Shown in pieces: positions 33,478 to 44,294 of a stretch of 64,000 nucleotides of DNA. The position numbers were made by a program, and so were the translations under genes. Numbering within the stretch: the stretch's first letter is position 1; each line of letters begins with the position of its first letter. A model generated the notes under the pieces. It had not been told where the DNA came from. It did not search any database and saw nothing but the letters and a program-made list of their open reading frames with translations. The DNA lies in contig BCIO01000004.1 in NCBI GenBank assembly GCA_001599975.1, forward strand, positions 2,577,328 through 2,641,327. The letters run 5' to 3'. This DNA comes from Cystobasidiopsis lactophilus (Eukaryota > Basidiomycota > Agaricostilbomycetes > Agaricostilbales > Chionosphaeraceae).

Positions 33478-34228
33478 CTAGAGTATTGTGCGCTTTTCTT
33501 CAAAAGTAGAGGGTGCGCCAAAGAGAGCGACGGCGTCTTGGTGGTTATAGTGCTTGATGGTCACCGTCGAAGTGGGCTTGTTATCTGGCGTAGGCTGGAT
33601 CAAGAGACCGCCGGAGAAGACAGCGGCGAATTCCTCGGCGGAGAAGTGGTCCTCGATCTTGAGAGTGCGGGTGACGCTTTGGAACTTGATGTCGCTCTTC
33701 TTGGCCGCTCGCTTCACCTGGTCGAAGAGAGACTTGGTCCGGGCCTTGACGGTCTTAGCATTGACCGTTGCAGCCGCAGGCGCTGGGGCGGCCGAGATGG
33801 ACGCGGTGGACGACGAGGGCCCAGCGAACGGCAGCGTCGATTGCACTGTCTCTGCATGTCAGCGAGCACTGACAAGGCTACATTAAGATGCAGACACACC
33901 TTTGGCCTTCTTGGGAGCAGGCGCAGCGGCGACTTGCTTCTCGAGCTGCGCTCAAATCGCAATCAAAACAAAGTAAACAAGCCCTCGGAATGACGCGTTG
34001 AAGCTTACTTCGAGGATGCGTTGGCGCATCAGCTCAACGGTGTGAGCATCAAAAGTGGCCAAGGGCTCTGCAGGGCCAAGGTCAGCACTGAAAATTTTGC
34101 ACGAGAAAGACGAGAAGCAACAGACTTGAGAGGTCCAGATCCTGGAGCGTCAAAGGCGACTCGTCCTCGCGCTCGCGCTTGCCGAGGACAGAGGAGGTGA
34201 CGGGAGAGGATTCAACTTGGGCGGACAT
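33478..34228 (-). CDS. Unrecognised, probably nuclear, Ala/Ser/Lys-rich protein
   Basis: I do not recognise the family. ATG 34228 gives MSAQVESSPVTSSVLGKRER followed by TLQDLDLSSL, then short exons carrying PLATFDAHTVELMRQRILE and VAAAPAPKKAK. The last exon (33478-33846) runs through an Ala/Pro-rich linker into a compact part: KSLFDQVKRAAKKSDIKFQS, then LKIEDHFSAEEFAAVFSGG, and a terminal KHYNHQDAVALFGAPST. GKRER and PKKAKV-like stretches resemble nuclear localisation signals. Three introns of 50-70 nt all end in good acceptors, which supports the gene. Total is about 190 residues. Confidence 0.65.
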
Positions 34229-34477
34229 GATCTTGAGTGCTCGTTGGTGCAGTGCAAGGAGAGCGAGGCGCGTCGCCACCGCCGATCTTTCATTTAGCGA
34301 CCAAGTTGTGGCGTGTGGGCATCGCAATCTCAAAGGTGGCAGGAAGCGGGTGCGATGTTAGAGCCAAAAGTGAACAGACAACATCGAGCCTTCCAAAAAT
34401 TTCAATCCCAAAACCGAAAGCTCTGGCTTCGAACGCTTGCCACTCCTACCCACTTCGTTCCTTGAAACAGCCGCCGT

Positions 34478-35206
34478 TCATGGGATCATAGGTCCAGACT
34501 CGAGCCAGACTTGGCGGACGATGGGGTTATTGATCTCGTAGAGAGGACCGATGATGCCAGGGTTTTCGTTGTCAGGAATGCCCAAGCGTCGGCCTTCCTC
34601 TTGAGCGACGACTTGGCGTTCAGGGATGCTGAGTTGAGCATTTTTGATGCGTTCCACCTCTTCATCGGAGGCGCCGAAGAACTTGATCACCTCGATCACC
34701 ACCTTCCTCTCCACCTTCAACCCCAAGGCGGCCCCAGATCCAATGCTGAACAGAATGCCGCTGTCGAGGTCCGTCAAGCGTCCAGAGTCGTTTTCGAACG
34801 AGAACATCTTCTTGATCAGCTTCTTATCGCAGTTGTGGGCCACAGAGAACCTGTCGCCAATCCGGCGGTGCTCGATGGTGAGGAAGGCGCCGGTGATGTG
34901 ATCGTTGCCGTAGCGATAGAGGAGAGGTCCATCGGTTCGCTTGAAAGCAAAGGTTCTATTGCTACTCGCAGCTTTAGCGGTTGGAATATGTTGACAGGGA
35001 ATGTATCTACTTTGGTAGTTCCAATGCCATGAAGATTCTTGGGCTTGTTCCAATTGCGGGTTGTAGGTCAACGAGGCTTGGATATCAGCACAGACTTGGA
35101 TGAGACTGGACTTTCGCTGGTGGTGGAAAGAGCACAAGAGCTGACAGTGCGGCCTGAAGGTTGACAGACGTAAGTCTCCGACTTCCGCATCTTGACAGGA
35201 TGTCAT
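34478..35206 (-). CDS. Unknown protein, paralogue A of a tandem pair
   Basis: Family not recognised. The C-terminal part is clearly coding and aligns with the gene at 35637: here RTDGPLLYRYGNDHITGAFL and VVIEVIKFFGASDEEVERIK, there RKDGPLLYEYGWDDITGAFL and VVAELVKFYGGSEEEVQRIK. Copy A has an extra C-terminal tail (EEGRRLGIPDNENPGIIGPL) ending ESGPMIP. The N-terminal region contains SLTYNPQLEQAQESSWHWNY. The start at 35206 is a guess; an intron may lie near 34965-35020 or further upstream. No membrane helix or catalytic motif was seen. Confidence 0.55.
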   Translation of the reverse strand: MTSCQDAEVGDLRLSTFRPHCQLLCSFHHQRKSSLIQVCADIQASLTYNPQLEQAQESSWHWNYQSRYIPCQHIPTAKAASSNRTFAFKRTDGPLLYRYGNDHITGAFLTIEHRRIGDRFSVAHNCDKKLIKKMFSFENDSGRLTDLDSGILFSIGSGAALGLKVERKVVIEVIKFFGASDEEVERIKNAQLSIPERQVVAQEEGRRLGIPDNENPGIIGPLYEINNPIVRQVWLESGPMIP

Positions 35207-35636
35207 CCACGCTAGCCTCACATTCACTTACAGGTTCTCATCGTCCACACTCGCGTGGCACAAACTCAAGAGCCGACAGAAGAGAGAGAAAGCCTCAAGA
35301 GCCATGGAAACCGGTTTTGGACCAAGAAGAGCATGAGCTGGAAAGGTAGGTTTTTATTGCCTTTGAATCGATTTGTATACAGGCTGGCGAGCAACAGCGC
35401 GAGGCAAAGAACCAAGTGCTGGCGCCCTATTGCCATTTTGAGTCCACTGAACGGTCAAGAGGCAGCATGAGGCACAACACGCTTCAACGCAGCCGCAAGG
35501 TGTATATGAAGGCATATCAACAGAGAAAGAAGGGTGCGCATGGCGGACAAGGAGACTGGAGACAGGAGAGCATCAGTAAAAATCAGACGGACGCCACCGT
35601 CGCGGACGCCTACCGACGAGAGCAAGCTCGGGCCAG

Positions 35637-36192
35637 TTACTCGACCTCTTGAAAAGCGGAAGGGGCGTCCTTGATGCGCTGCACCTCTTCCTCCGAACCG
35701 CCGTAGAACTTGACCAGCTCCGCCACCACGTCTTTGCCAACCTTTGTGACCAAAGCCGAGCCAGAGCTGACGGAAATGTAGGTGCCCTTGACGAGGCCAG
35801 AGTCCTCCCAAAACGTGTCCAAGCCATCACCCTTGGGGCTACCGCTCGGGCTGTCCTGTCGGGCCACAATGCGAGTGTCGGTCACAGTCAAGAACGCGCC
35901 CGTAATGTCGTCCCATCCGTATTCGTACAAGAGGGGGCCATCTTTGCGCTCGAAACGGAAAGGAGCGTTCCTATCCCAGTCGTTAGTACCGCTATCGACA
36001 ATAAGACGGGGAAGACGGCTCACTCCGAGGGAAAGCCGACGTGCATGATCGTGTTCGTGTGCGGGTTCGCTTGCTTCGAAAGGAGTAAGGCGATTTGAGA
36101 GCAGGACGATGAGGTGGTGGAGCAGAAGAAAAGAATTGATAACGAGAACGCCAGGTGAAGACGTAAGAAAGAGATGTCATCGTGAACAGCAT
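35637..36192 (-). CDS. Unknown protein, paralogue B of a tandem pair
   Basis: Family not recognised; see the match to the gene at 34478. The last exon starts after a good intron end (TACTAAC branch site near 35995, acceptor at about 35970) and reads NAPFRFERKDGPLLYEYGWD, continues through FWEDSGLVKGTYISVSSGSA and ends DAPSAFQEVE. Upstream in a compatible frame lie a hydrophobic stretch (LHLAFSLSILFFCSTTSSS) that looks like a signal peptide and ANPHTNTIMHVGFPSE, but no ATG is present in that frame close by; nearby ATGs at 36192 and 36180 are in another frame. The product is therefore probably secreted, with start and first intron unresolved. Confidence 0.55.
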
Positions 36193-36522
36193 ATGATAGC
36201 GCCGCGGACTGAGACGAACGGTCCGAATCTTTAAAGTGGTAACCCTCAGGTGTGAAGATCAGCGTGAGCAGGTGTATGACGTCTGCGCACGCGGAACACA
36301 TCGCTGACGACCTGAACAGTTCAGGCAAACAGAGAGCGTTTTCAAACACAATAATCCAAAGAGCGTCATCGTCAAAACTAATCCGCATTGTGCGAACACA
36401 AATCAATATAAAGTAGCAATGCGCGAGATTTCAGCTAGACTGAAAGGGCAAAGAACGGAAGGGCGCAAGCGAAAAACGTAGAAGTGGCCACGCTTGAACT
36501 CGAAAAGAAGGATGGGAAGCCA
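36193..36522. other. Intergenic stretch without recognisable content
   Basis: About 330 bp upstream of paralogue B and downstream of the next minus-strand gene, AT-richer than its surroundings at 36340-36420. Promoter of paralogue B by position. Nothing else seen. Confidence 0.4.
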
Positions 36523-37621
36523 TCAGATCAGAGGACTGATGGAGCTCTGAGAATCGAGGCTATTCGATCGCGAGCGAATGCGATAGCCTTGGCTGTTCGA
36601 ACGCATTCTCAGCTTTGGGCAAAGACCTACGGGAAGGGGAGCAACGCACACAGGGTCGCCCAGCGACTTGTAGTCCTCGACGTGCCTGGCTGCAGCTTCC
36701 TGAGCTCTTCGAAGGCGATCGGAAAGCACGTCGGGTTGGATGTAGCCCAGCTGGACCTCGGGAAGGACTTCGTAGCTCTTGGCCGGCAAGAAGAGGAAAG
36801 ATCGTAATTTGACCGCCTTGGCCAGCGAGGACTTGGTCGCTTGCTTGGACCTCAATTTGAAGGAAGCAAAGCGCGAGAAGGGTTTGCTGTCGCGGTAGAA
36901 GGAGACCGGGTCGACTTCGTCGATCGATTGTCGACCGAAGTGACGGACTTGCTCCCAGAGCGACTGGGTCAACTGGACTCTTGTTTCTGGATTCAGAGTG
37001 ACCGCTTTATAGTGCATCTTTCGTCAGCGACTGCCTCTGCCTGAGGAAGACCTTGTCAGAACTCACGAACGCCGTCAATGCCACGACTCAAATGGTGGTC
37101 TGTGCCGCGCTTCTTGAGCACCGAGATCTGAAAGATATGAAAAGGTGCTACCGCACTGATATCGTCCAAGTCCTGGACCTGGTGAGACGTAGAGCCAACT
37201 TCGAGTTCCCAGACCGGCGTTAGGCTTGGAGAAGAAGAGAGCCTGAATGGCTTGCTGGCAGGATGGCCAGGGAGTTGGTAAATGAATGACGCAGTAGGAT
37301 GCACTGGCGGCTTTCATCTCAGAGGAGGGCGTGACCGGACGTATAAAGATCAAGCTCACCGGAGCAGACGGAAGATAGGTGCACGAGGAGGCGGCCTTCG
37401 CTGTTGAAGCCCATTTCTTTTCTATACAGGGCTCTGGATGAGGAGCAAGAGGGCAACCCAGCCCGTTAGAACCGGCAGACAAAGAGCAGGGCATGTCCAG
37501 CAGGGCTTCGACAGAAGGGCGTTTCATCCGTCTCGACTCGGACTGGGGCATTCAACTTGGGTGCGGACAGAAGCTCTGATTACGAACGTGCTCGTCCAAC
37601 GAGACGATCACGAAGCTCATT
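36523..37621 (-). CDS. Unrecognised multi-exon gene
   Basis: I do not recognise the product. The long 3' exon (36523-37017) reads HYKAVTLNPETRVQLTQSLW, LRSFLFLPAKSYEVLPEVQL and ARHVEDYKSLGDPVCVAPL, ending SISPLI. Upstream exons include SFIYQLPGHPASKPFRLSSS, VQDLDDISAVAPFHIFQISV and KKRGTDHHLSRGIDGV (37060-37290), then MGFNSEGRLLVHLSSV (37360-37415) and possibly MSFVIVSLDEHVRNQSF starting at 37621. Short gaps with GT/AG ends separate these. Exon order is clear but exact joins are not. No membrane helix, signal peptide or catalytic motif was identified. Confidence 0.5.
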
Positions 37622-37848
37622 GAGGGACAAAGAGGGCAGCAGAGGTAAAGCGGCCAGCTTGTCGCGGGTCTGCTCCAAGAGCCAAAAATCGGCCACTTAG
37701 GAAGCACGGCAAAGGCAGCAAGCGGTAGATAAAAACGATGGTGTCTAGTAGTGTTCTATGTATCGTACAAGAAGGGGTATAAGGCCAGGTGGGTCAGAAC
37801 TACCTTGATCGCCTTTTTGGTTTGCCACTCTCGAGTTCCCCAGCCACT

Positions 37849-40102
37849 TCAAGCCAGCGTTTGGTTGCCACCTTGCGAGGCAGCGTAGGCGCATTGATCT
37901 GATAGTTGCTTGGGCATCGCTCCGTAAGGGATGTTCTGGGGTTGAACGACCAGTTGCATGAGCAGACCCTGGAAAGCAGGTATCAGCCAAGCCGTCAGAG
38001 ACTTAGAACACTTTTCGAGTCGCATATCTCACCTTGGACATGTGCCACGAAATGTGGCAATGAAGAGCCCAGTACCCTGGGTTGTCGGTCACAATGCGCA
38101 GGACGACGTAGGAGTAGAGGGGGATCAAGACGGCTTTCATTCGTGATCAGTCTCGCACTTCCTGGGTCAGAACATCAAACTCACTGTCTCGTCTCATCGG
38201 ATTAGTCGGCATCATGTGACTGGTGTCTCCGTAGTAGAACTGGCACTGAGAGTCAGCCTATCGCTTGAACAACTTCAAAGCGGAGCACCCACCCCGGCTC
38301 CTGAACCAACGATCTGGAACTTGTAGCCGTGCAAGTGGAACGGATGAGTGCCGTCGTCGCCATTGATGAGAATGAGGTCGACGGTTTGCGTGGTTGGCAC
38401 ATGTAGCATGAGCTGGCCTTGCGGGGCACTGAGGCCTTGAGTAGCGTTCGACGGCAGGGTCTTGGATACTAAAGTCGCTGCCGTGGCCAGTGGTGTCCAA
38501 GACGTTTGATTCATGAATGCGATATATTCGTAGTCCCTATCAACGCAAGTCGAAAGTCAGCGGATGGGATAGGTGACTAGTCAAAGCCTGCACTCACGTC
38601 GAGTACTGGAAGGAAAAGTAAATCGGATATGTCACATCGGGCACCAGAGGCGGCATTGGGTCGGCGGGAACGAGCAGGTCTGTGTTCATGTCGGCCAAAC
38701 CCGCGCTGATTGTGGCATTGGTCGATCCAGGCATGGAATCGGCTGGTGCATTCGTATACGAAATGACGCCCCGCTGGTCATAGTTCGATCCATCGACGGT
38801 ATAACCAAACATGCTGGATGGCGGCCCATGTGAGCATTCGGAGAGCGGCCGAGCAAAACCCTCAATGGACAGAGAAAGCAACCCACCCATCATCGACCGT
38901 GCCATACATATAGTACTGGCCAGCAGTGGCGTTGGTGGTGATCAAAACCGAGTAGCGTTGGGCCACTGCGATCGAGAGACTGGCTACCGGGTACGGCTCG
39001 ACAGCGACACCATCGGCCTCGATGACCGTGAGGCCATGTCCATCGATACTGAAGAGAACTGGCGCAAAAGAGCCAGCGTTGATGAGGCGCAGTCGATATG
39101 TCTGATTGGGCTCGAGGTGCAATGTTGAATAGTTGGACGAGTCACCCCACTGGCCAACACCGTTTATGAGGCCGGCGTCTGGAACTGGCTCGTTGGCAGG
39201 GTCGCCGTCAACTAGCCCTCCGATGCCGTACGGCGAAAAGTAGTCGGTCAGCAGCGAGTAGGAGAACGTGTGATACCTGGAGAAGTCCTCTGGGTCCCAG
39301 GTCAATGTGCAAGCAGACAGGCTTTGGACATACCAGTCATTCATGACCAGAGCATAGTCACCATCGTAGGCAGGAACAGTTTCGTTGGCAGAATGCACGA
39401 TCAAGGGCCCAAAAATGCCATCACTGATCCCAAAGGTGTGAGGTGACAAGTGGCTAGATAAGTATTTTGGCCTTACCTGTACTGAGTTCCAGCATGCGCA
39501 TGCCACCAAGTGGTCCCTACCCAGTCGGAGAGGGTGAAGTTGTAGGTGAAAGACTGGCCGGGAGGAATCCCGCATTGGGTAATCGCTGTTGTCCCGTCAT
39601 ACCACGGCGTAGAGTTCTGATAGAGACCATGAAAGTGTATTGCTGTGGAATTGGCGAGCTGGTTGATCACTGTGAGGACAATTCGGTCGCCAGTGTTGCC
39701 TTCAATTGCTGGCCCCGGCAGCTGTGGCGCTGGCTTTCAGCCTCCTTATCAGCAGCGCTCGCAAGCTCATAAACGAACCTGATCATTGACAACCAAGACC
39801 GGTACTGACGCTCCTGCATTTCACGGGGAGCCAATCAAAATCGGCGATCGCCACTGCTGCTTTTGGAACCGAGCGGCCAACACACCATCAGGAGACGCTG
39901 TGGACTGTGTGACTGTGAAGCTGTTGTCCTTCAGCCTCTGCCCTTGTGCCAAAGCGGTCCAATTGCTCACTTGTAGTACCGAGTGGTTGACGACGAAAGC
40001 TGGTCGAAAGTCGACAAGGTGTAATTTGCTGGTGTCGACACTGCCCACGCCGCTCTTGCGCCTGCGAGCAGCAATGCCACAGCCTTCGAAGCGCCTTTCA
40101 TT
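37849..40102 (-). CDS. Laccase-like multicopper oxidase, secreted
   Basis: Blue-copper oxidase coupling one-electron oxidation of phenols (or metal ions) to reduction of O2 to water. ATG 40102 gives a signal peptide (MKGASKAVALLLAGARAAWA). The four copper segments are present: IHFHGLYQNSTPWYDGTTA; TTWWHAHAGTQYRDGIFGPL; DDGTHPFHLHGYKFQIVG; and WALHCHISWHMSK with the type-1 Cys. A cupredoxin core (RLRLINAGSFAPVLFSIDGH) lies between. The C-terminus reads GLLMQLVVQPQNIPYGAMPK and stops at 37849-37851. Many N-glycosylation sequons fit secretion. At least nine introns of about 50-75 nt. The TPWYDG and HAHxGTQY signature resembles ascomycete-type pigment/ferroxidase-like oxidases as much as classical basidiomycete laccases, so the substrate is open. 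Confidence 0.9.
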
Positions 40103-40447
40103 GTTGGTCGGACGACAGAGCGCTGCCCGCCTGCTTGCCTTGTCGGAAGGAAGCCGCCATGCGGATGCCCCTCGCCGCACAGACACGTTCTCAGTTTATA
40201 ATGAAGTCGCGCTTGAAGTTTTGCTAGCGTTCTATTATTAGCGCTCCTTGCGAAATCAGCGTCTCCCATGAACGAACGTGTTGTCTTACCTTGCTGGACC
40301 TTGCGGTGCATTAGGCGCCATTTCTCAAGATTTTTTCGTCCAATCAACTCTTGCCCATTTGTCTCGTCCGCCAGTCCAATCGCCAAGCGTCTTGCCAAGA
40401 GCCTTTCTGCCCCATCCCTCTAATCCAGCCTTATCAGCTCGCTTAAG
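40103..40447. promoter_or_regulatory. Divergent promoter, multicopper oxidase and acid phosphatase
   Basis: 345 bp between divergent start codons of two secreted enzymes. Pyrimidine-rich just before the phosphatase ATG. Shared control is possible from layout; no operator was identified. Confidence 0.5.
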
Positions 40448-42287
40448 ATGCTGACAGCCGTCGCTTCTCTCGTTTTTGCCGCTCAGGCTTTGGCCCAGTC
40501 TGCCCAAACTTTCAAGGCGCCCTGCTCCGGTCCTTTGGATTTGGCCTGCCCCAATTATGCCGGCCCCTCCAACGGCTCTCTTCCCATCCAGAAGCAAGTC
40601 GAAGGCTTTGCGTTCAACCGCATCATCCAGATTTGGTTCGAGAAGTAAGTGGCACGCACTCTGACCGTCGAGGCTTTCGGGTCGTCTGACTTGACTTTCC
40701 GCATAGCACCAACTTCGCCACTGCCAATTCGACTTCCCAGTTCTCGTCGCTCGCCAGCAAGGGCATTCTTTTGAACTCTTCGTACGGAGTCACTCATCCT
40801 TCTCAGCCCAACTGTGCGCTTTCCTACCTCCGGTCTTATGCAAACTTCGCTGACACCTTGCTGTTATAGACCTGGCTTCTGTGGCCGGCGACTTCTTTGG
40901 AAATCATGACGACGCCAACACTGCCGTCCCGTCGAACATCTCCTCCATCATTGACCTGCTTGAAGCCAAAGACATCTCGTGGGCATCGTACCAAGAAAAC
41001 ATGCCTACTGATGGCTACACTGGCTTCAACTACACCGAGCCCAACTACGTTACTGGTTGGTTCTGCTCTGAGCTCGAAAATTTGTCCGATTCTCACGGCA
41101 TTCTGCAGGCAACGGCACCTACACCTACTACGTCCGCAAGCACAGCCCCACCACTCTCATGGACAACATCTCGCTCAACGCCACTCGGGCTTTGCGCAAC
41201 CGCAACTTCAACGACTTTGCGCACGACGTTGTTGCTGGTGCCTTGCCACAATGGGTGTTCATCACCCCCAACCTGGTCAATGATGCTCATGACACCACTG
41301 CCTCTGTGAGTTCCGACTTGGTCTAAGGTGAGGAAGACCCCGCTGACTCCGAACGTGCAGTTCGCTGGCGACTTCTTGGACTACTTTTTGACTCCTTTGC
41401 TCGAGGAGGGCAACTTCAACGGCGAGAAGACCCTCATCCTGGTCACTTTCGATGAGAACGAGGACTACACCGTCAACAACCAGGTGAGCTTAGCGTCTTA
41501 TCTCAGCTCAGAGTTGGGACTGACGGTCTCTCTTGCCAAGATCTTCTCCGTCCTCTTGGGCAATGCTGTCCCCGCTGACAAGGTCGGCACCGTCGACAAC
41601 ACCTACTACACCCATTACTCGATCTTGTCTTCCATCGAGGCGTGAGTCCACGCCCCATTGGCCGAATTCATGGGCTGAGTCGGTTTTCAGTAACTGGGGA
41701 CTGGGCTCTCTCGGCCGTGGCGACACTAACAAGACCATGTCCAACGTGTGGGACATGATGGCTTCTACTGTTAACTGTGAGTTGGCCTTTACTCGCGCCA
41801 GAATGCCCAGCTCAAGCCGAGCCCAGACACCAACGTCGAGGTGTCCGACTTGCCCTTGACCAATGAGACTGGTACCATCCCTGGCCCACTGAATGCTGGC
41901 CTCTGGTACACTTGGCTCGCCCCTAAGTGAGCTATTTCGTTCTCGCGGCTGGTTGCGCACTTTCTAATCGAGCGCTCTTTGCAGCACCTCTGCCGTCGGT
42001 GCCGGCAAGGGCCCCGTGTTCGTCTCTCCCGGAACTGACATGTCTCTCGTTCGTTTTGTTTTCTCTCTCTCTCTCTCTTGCCGTATCTAAGCTCATCTGT
42101 TGCAACGCCTCAGACCTCCGTCCCAGCGCCGGTCAACCTGACCGCTCTGTACAACGAGACCACCACCCCTGCCAACAAAGACCCCGCGCTCTCGTCCGTT
42201 TACAGCGGCAACCTTATCCTCTCTGGCGTCTCCACCGCTGGCGCTTCAGCCGCCTCGGGCGCCCACTTCTCTGTCGTCGGCAAATAA
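40448..42287 (+). CDS. Secreted acid phosphatase (phosphoesterase family)
   Basis: Extracellular phosphatase of the fungal acid phosphatase group within the phospholipase C/phosphoesterase family, releasing phosphate from organic esters. ATG 40448 gives a signal peptide (MLTAVASLVFAAQALA). Family segments: FNRIIQIWFENTNFATANST, YGVTHPSQPNYVASVAGDFF (family THPSxPNY motif), DISWASYQENMPTDGY, YYVRKHSPTTLMDN, WVFITPNLVNDAHDTT and KTLILVTFDENEDYTVNN. Ten or so exons with introns of 50-70 nt; one intron near 42055-42112 carries a (CT)n run. The C-terminal Ser/Ala-rich end is short. There are many NxS/T sequons. A phosphate-starvation role is plausible from the family, not shown here. Confidence 0.9.
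42062..42078 (+). repeat. (CT)n microsatellite in acid phosphatase intron
   Basis: A simple CT dinucleotide run within the pyrimidine-rich part of an intron, ahead of the ctcag acceptor at about 42114. Likely a polymorphic marker and part of the polypyrimidine tract. Confidence 0.8.
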
Positions 42288-42522
42288 GCGTCAACACTCC
42301 AACACCAGTCTCCACAGCATTCCGCATATGACTTTATAGAACTAAACTTAAACACAAAATGGCCGAGTGAGCCAAAATCTAAGGGGTCGTTATTTTCGCA
42401 AGCAAAACTAGACGGGGACTTTGAAGAGGTATGGAGGGACAGTACCCTGTTGCAACTTTGGTGCTTCCTTTATCAAAAACAATTGGATAGCGATGAACGC
42501 TCTATGGGGACCAAAGGTGTGA

Positions 42523-44294
42523 CTAGGACCTTTGGAGGCATCTGAAGTCGTCACCAAACTCATATTGTCCTGAGACTTTGTCGAAGCGCTTGCCAGCCTT
42601 TCTGACTTCAGCTACGTGGAGGCGCGCTAGCTCGAAAGAAGGACCATAAGGGTAGCAATAAAGAGCATCCAGTCTGACACAGTAGCTGTGAAGCAAGATG
42701 GTGGCGGTCTATCGAGGGGAATGATGTGAGGCCACAGCGAAAGCGAAGGCAACAGTTTCCTTACTTGTTGCACAAAAGACAAGGCGAGCCTCCAAGCCAT
42801 CTCTCCTCGAGCGGCTATCTCTTTGAGCTCGAAAGGAAGTTGCAACTGTGGCATCTGGCCTGCTAGAGTGAGCACTGCTTGACATGGTCGACAAGCGGAA
42901 GCCGCACAAACTTGGTCGTCCAGATATAGAGTTCTAGAGCATGTGCGGTGAACTGTGGAGTGTATGAGGTTGAAAGCCTGTCGAGCGCGGACGGTGTTCA
43001 ACTTACCTCAGAGTGATTCCAGGCGAAAGTTGCCGGCTTGTTGTAACTTTCGCCGCGAGCGAACAGTTCTCGTAGATGCTGGATCGTGTCCATCAAAAGC
43101 GTAGGGCATCCACTCTGGAGATCAATGCTTACCAAAAAAGCATCGCGCAAGTGTCCGCAATGTGTCTTGACCACTTCAATAGCTCGTGATATCCCTGCTT
43201 CTGCTGTTCTCCCTCCTTTCATAGCATTACCACAAGAACTGATGATGCCCTCAAGGTGTGCAAGCTGTCACTGGCTCAAAGTCATAAACACAGCGCAGGA
43301 CGTCCGACAAACCTGGTTTGAGAACGCCGTCCCAGCTTGGCGGACCTGTTCGAAAGGCAATTTTTGGACGGAGCCAAATAATTGAACATCGGCTAGTCGC
43401 AATCCGCTAAAGCCAAGAACGCTGGCGACAATTTGCGAGGTGTGACTGATCAACATGCTTCAGAAGACCATACAGTGTGACCTACTGGGCAACAGTGTGA
43501 AGCTTAGCTCGGTCAATTTGTCCGTTGGATCCTGGAGATGTCCAGAAGGCAAACTCCAGCGTATCGAGCTGAGACGCAAAGTACGATGGGTAGGTGTCCA
43601 AGAAGATGTCAATGTACGGAGTGTCTGTATAGTGTTGGGACCAATACAGCACTCGGGTGAGGCTGCATTCACTAGCGCCTTTTAGCCAGTACTTTGCCAC
43701 AGCCGATTTGGCTGCGCTGCAATCCACGTCCTTGATCTGAATGCGAGCTTGGTCCAAGATGCCCCTCATGCAAGATCCTTCTGAATGGAGTGCATAAAAA
43801 GGCTGTCCTGCATCGTGCTCTGCACAAAAAACCGCCAGCAGGATCTGCACGGCTGTGAGGGCCCAATTGAACCGGGTGTTGTGCGATGTGGGGTTTTCGT
43901 GTTCACCCCAAGCGCGAAAATTCTCGTGGAAGGGCGGATGCCCATCGTTTGATGGTTTCGGAGGGGGCATAGGGAAGTACTTCGTCAGATTCTGGAATGT
44001 AATGAGGTGATGGTGACTGGCAAAAAGTCCGGCCAGGTTTTTTCGCAAGACGACAACCCGCGCAGCGTAATCCTGATCCCAGGTCAGGAAAGGAGAGTTT
44101 TTGACCAGAGTGAGGAGGAACCCGTTAAAGAAGCGGACAGGGTCTAGGGTCTCGCTCTCCTCTCTCTTGGAGCACCTTTCGAGGTTGGCGTGTACAAAGT
44201 CTCTCGTTTCGATGCGCCATTTGAGGGTCTTTTGCCACTGCTCATGCCAGGGCTTGGATATATGGTAATCGTCCTTGGACGGGAGATTGTCCAT
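42523..44294 (-). CDS. Unrecognised intron-containing protein
   Basis: No family recognised. ATG 44294 opens MDNLPSKDDYHISKPWHEQW in a long first exon (about 43490-44294, 270 residues) containing RIETRDFVHANLERC, FFNGFLLTLVKNSPFLTWDQ, FNWALTAVQILLAVFCAEHD, RVLYWSQHYTDTPYIDIFLD and AFWTSPGSNGQIDRA. Shorter exons follow (SQIVASVLGFSGLRLADVQL, LPFEQVRQAGTAFSNQ, FTAHALELYIWTTKFVRLP, MAWRLALSFVQQ) and the last reads AGKRFDKVSGQYEFGDDFRC with a stop at 42523-42525. The helical pattern recalls the regulatory part of fungal transcription factors, but no zinc cluster is present. About 500 residues. Confidence 0.6.

Noticed and set aside
36484-36807. 107-codon plus-strand frame
   Set aside because: Antisense to the 3' exon of the unknown gene at 36523-37621; no supporting features.
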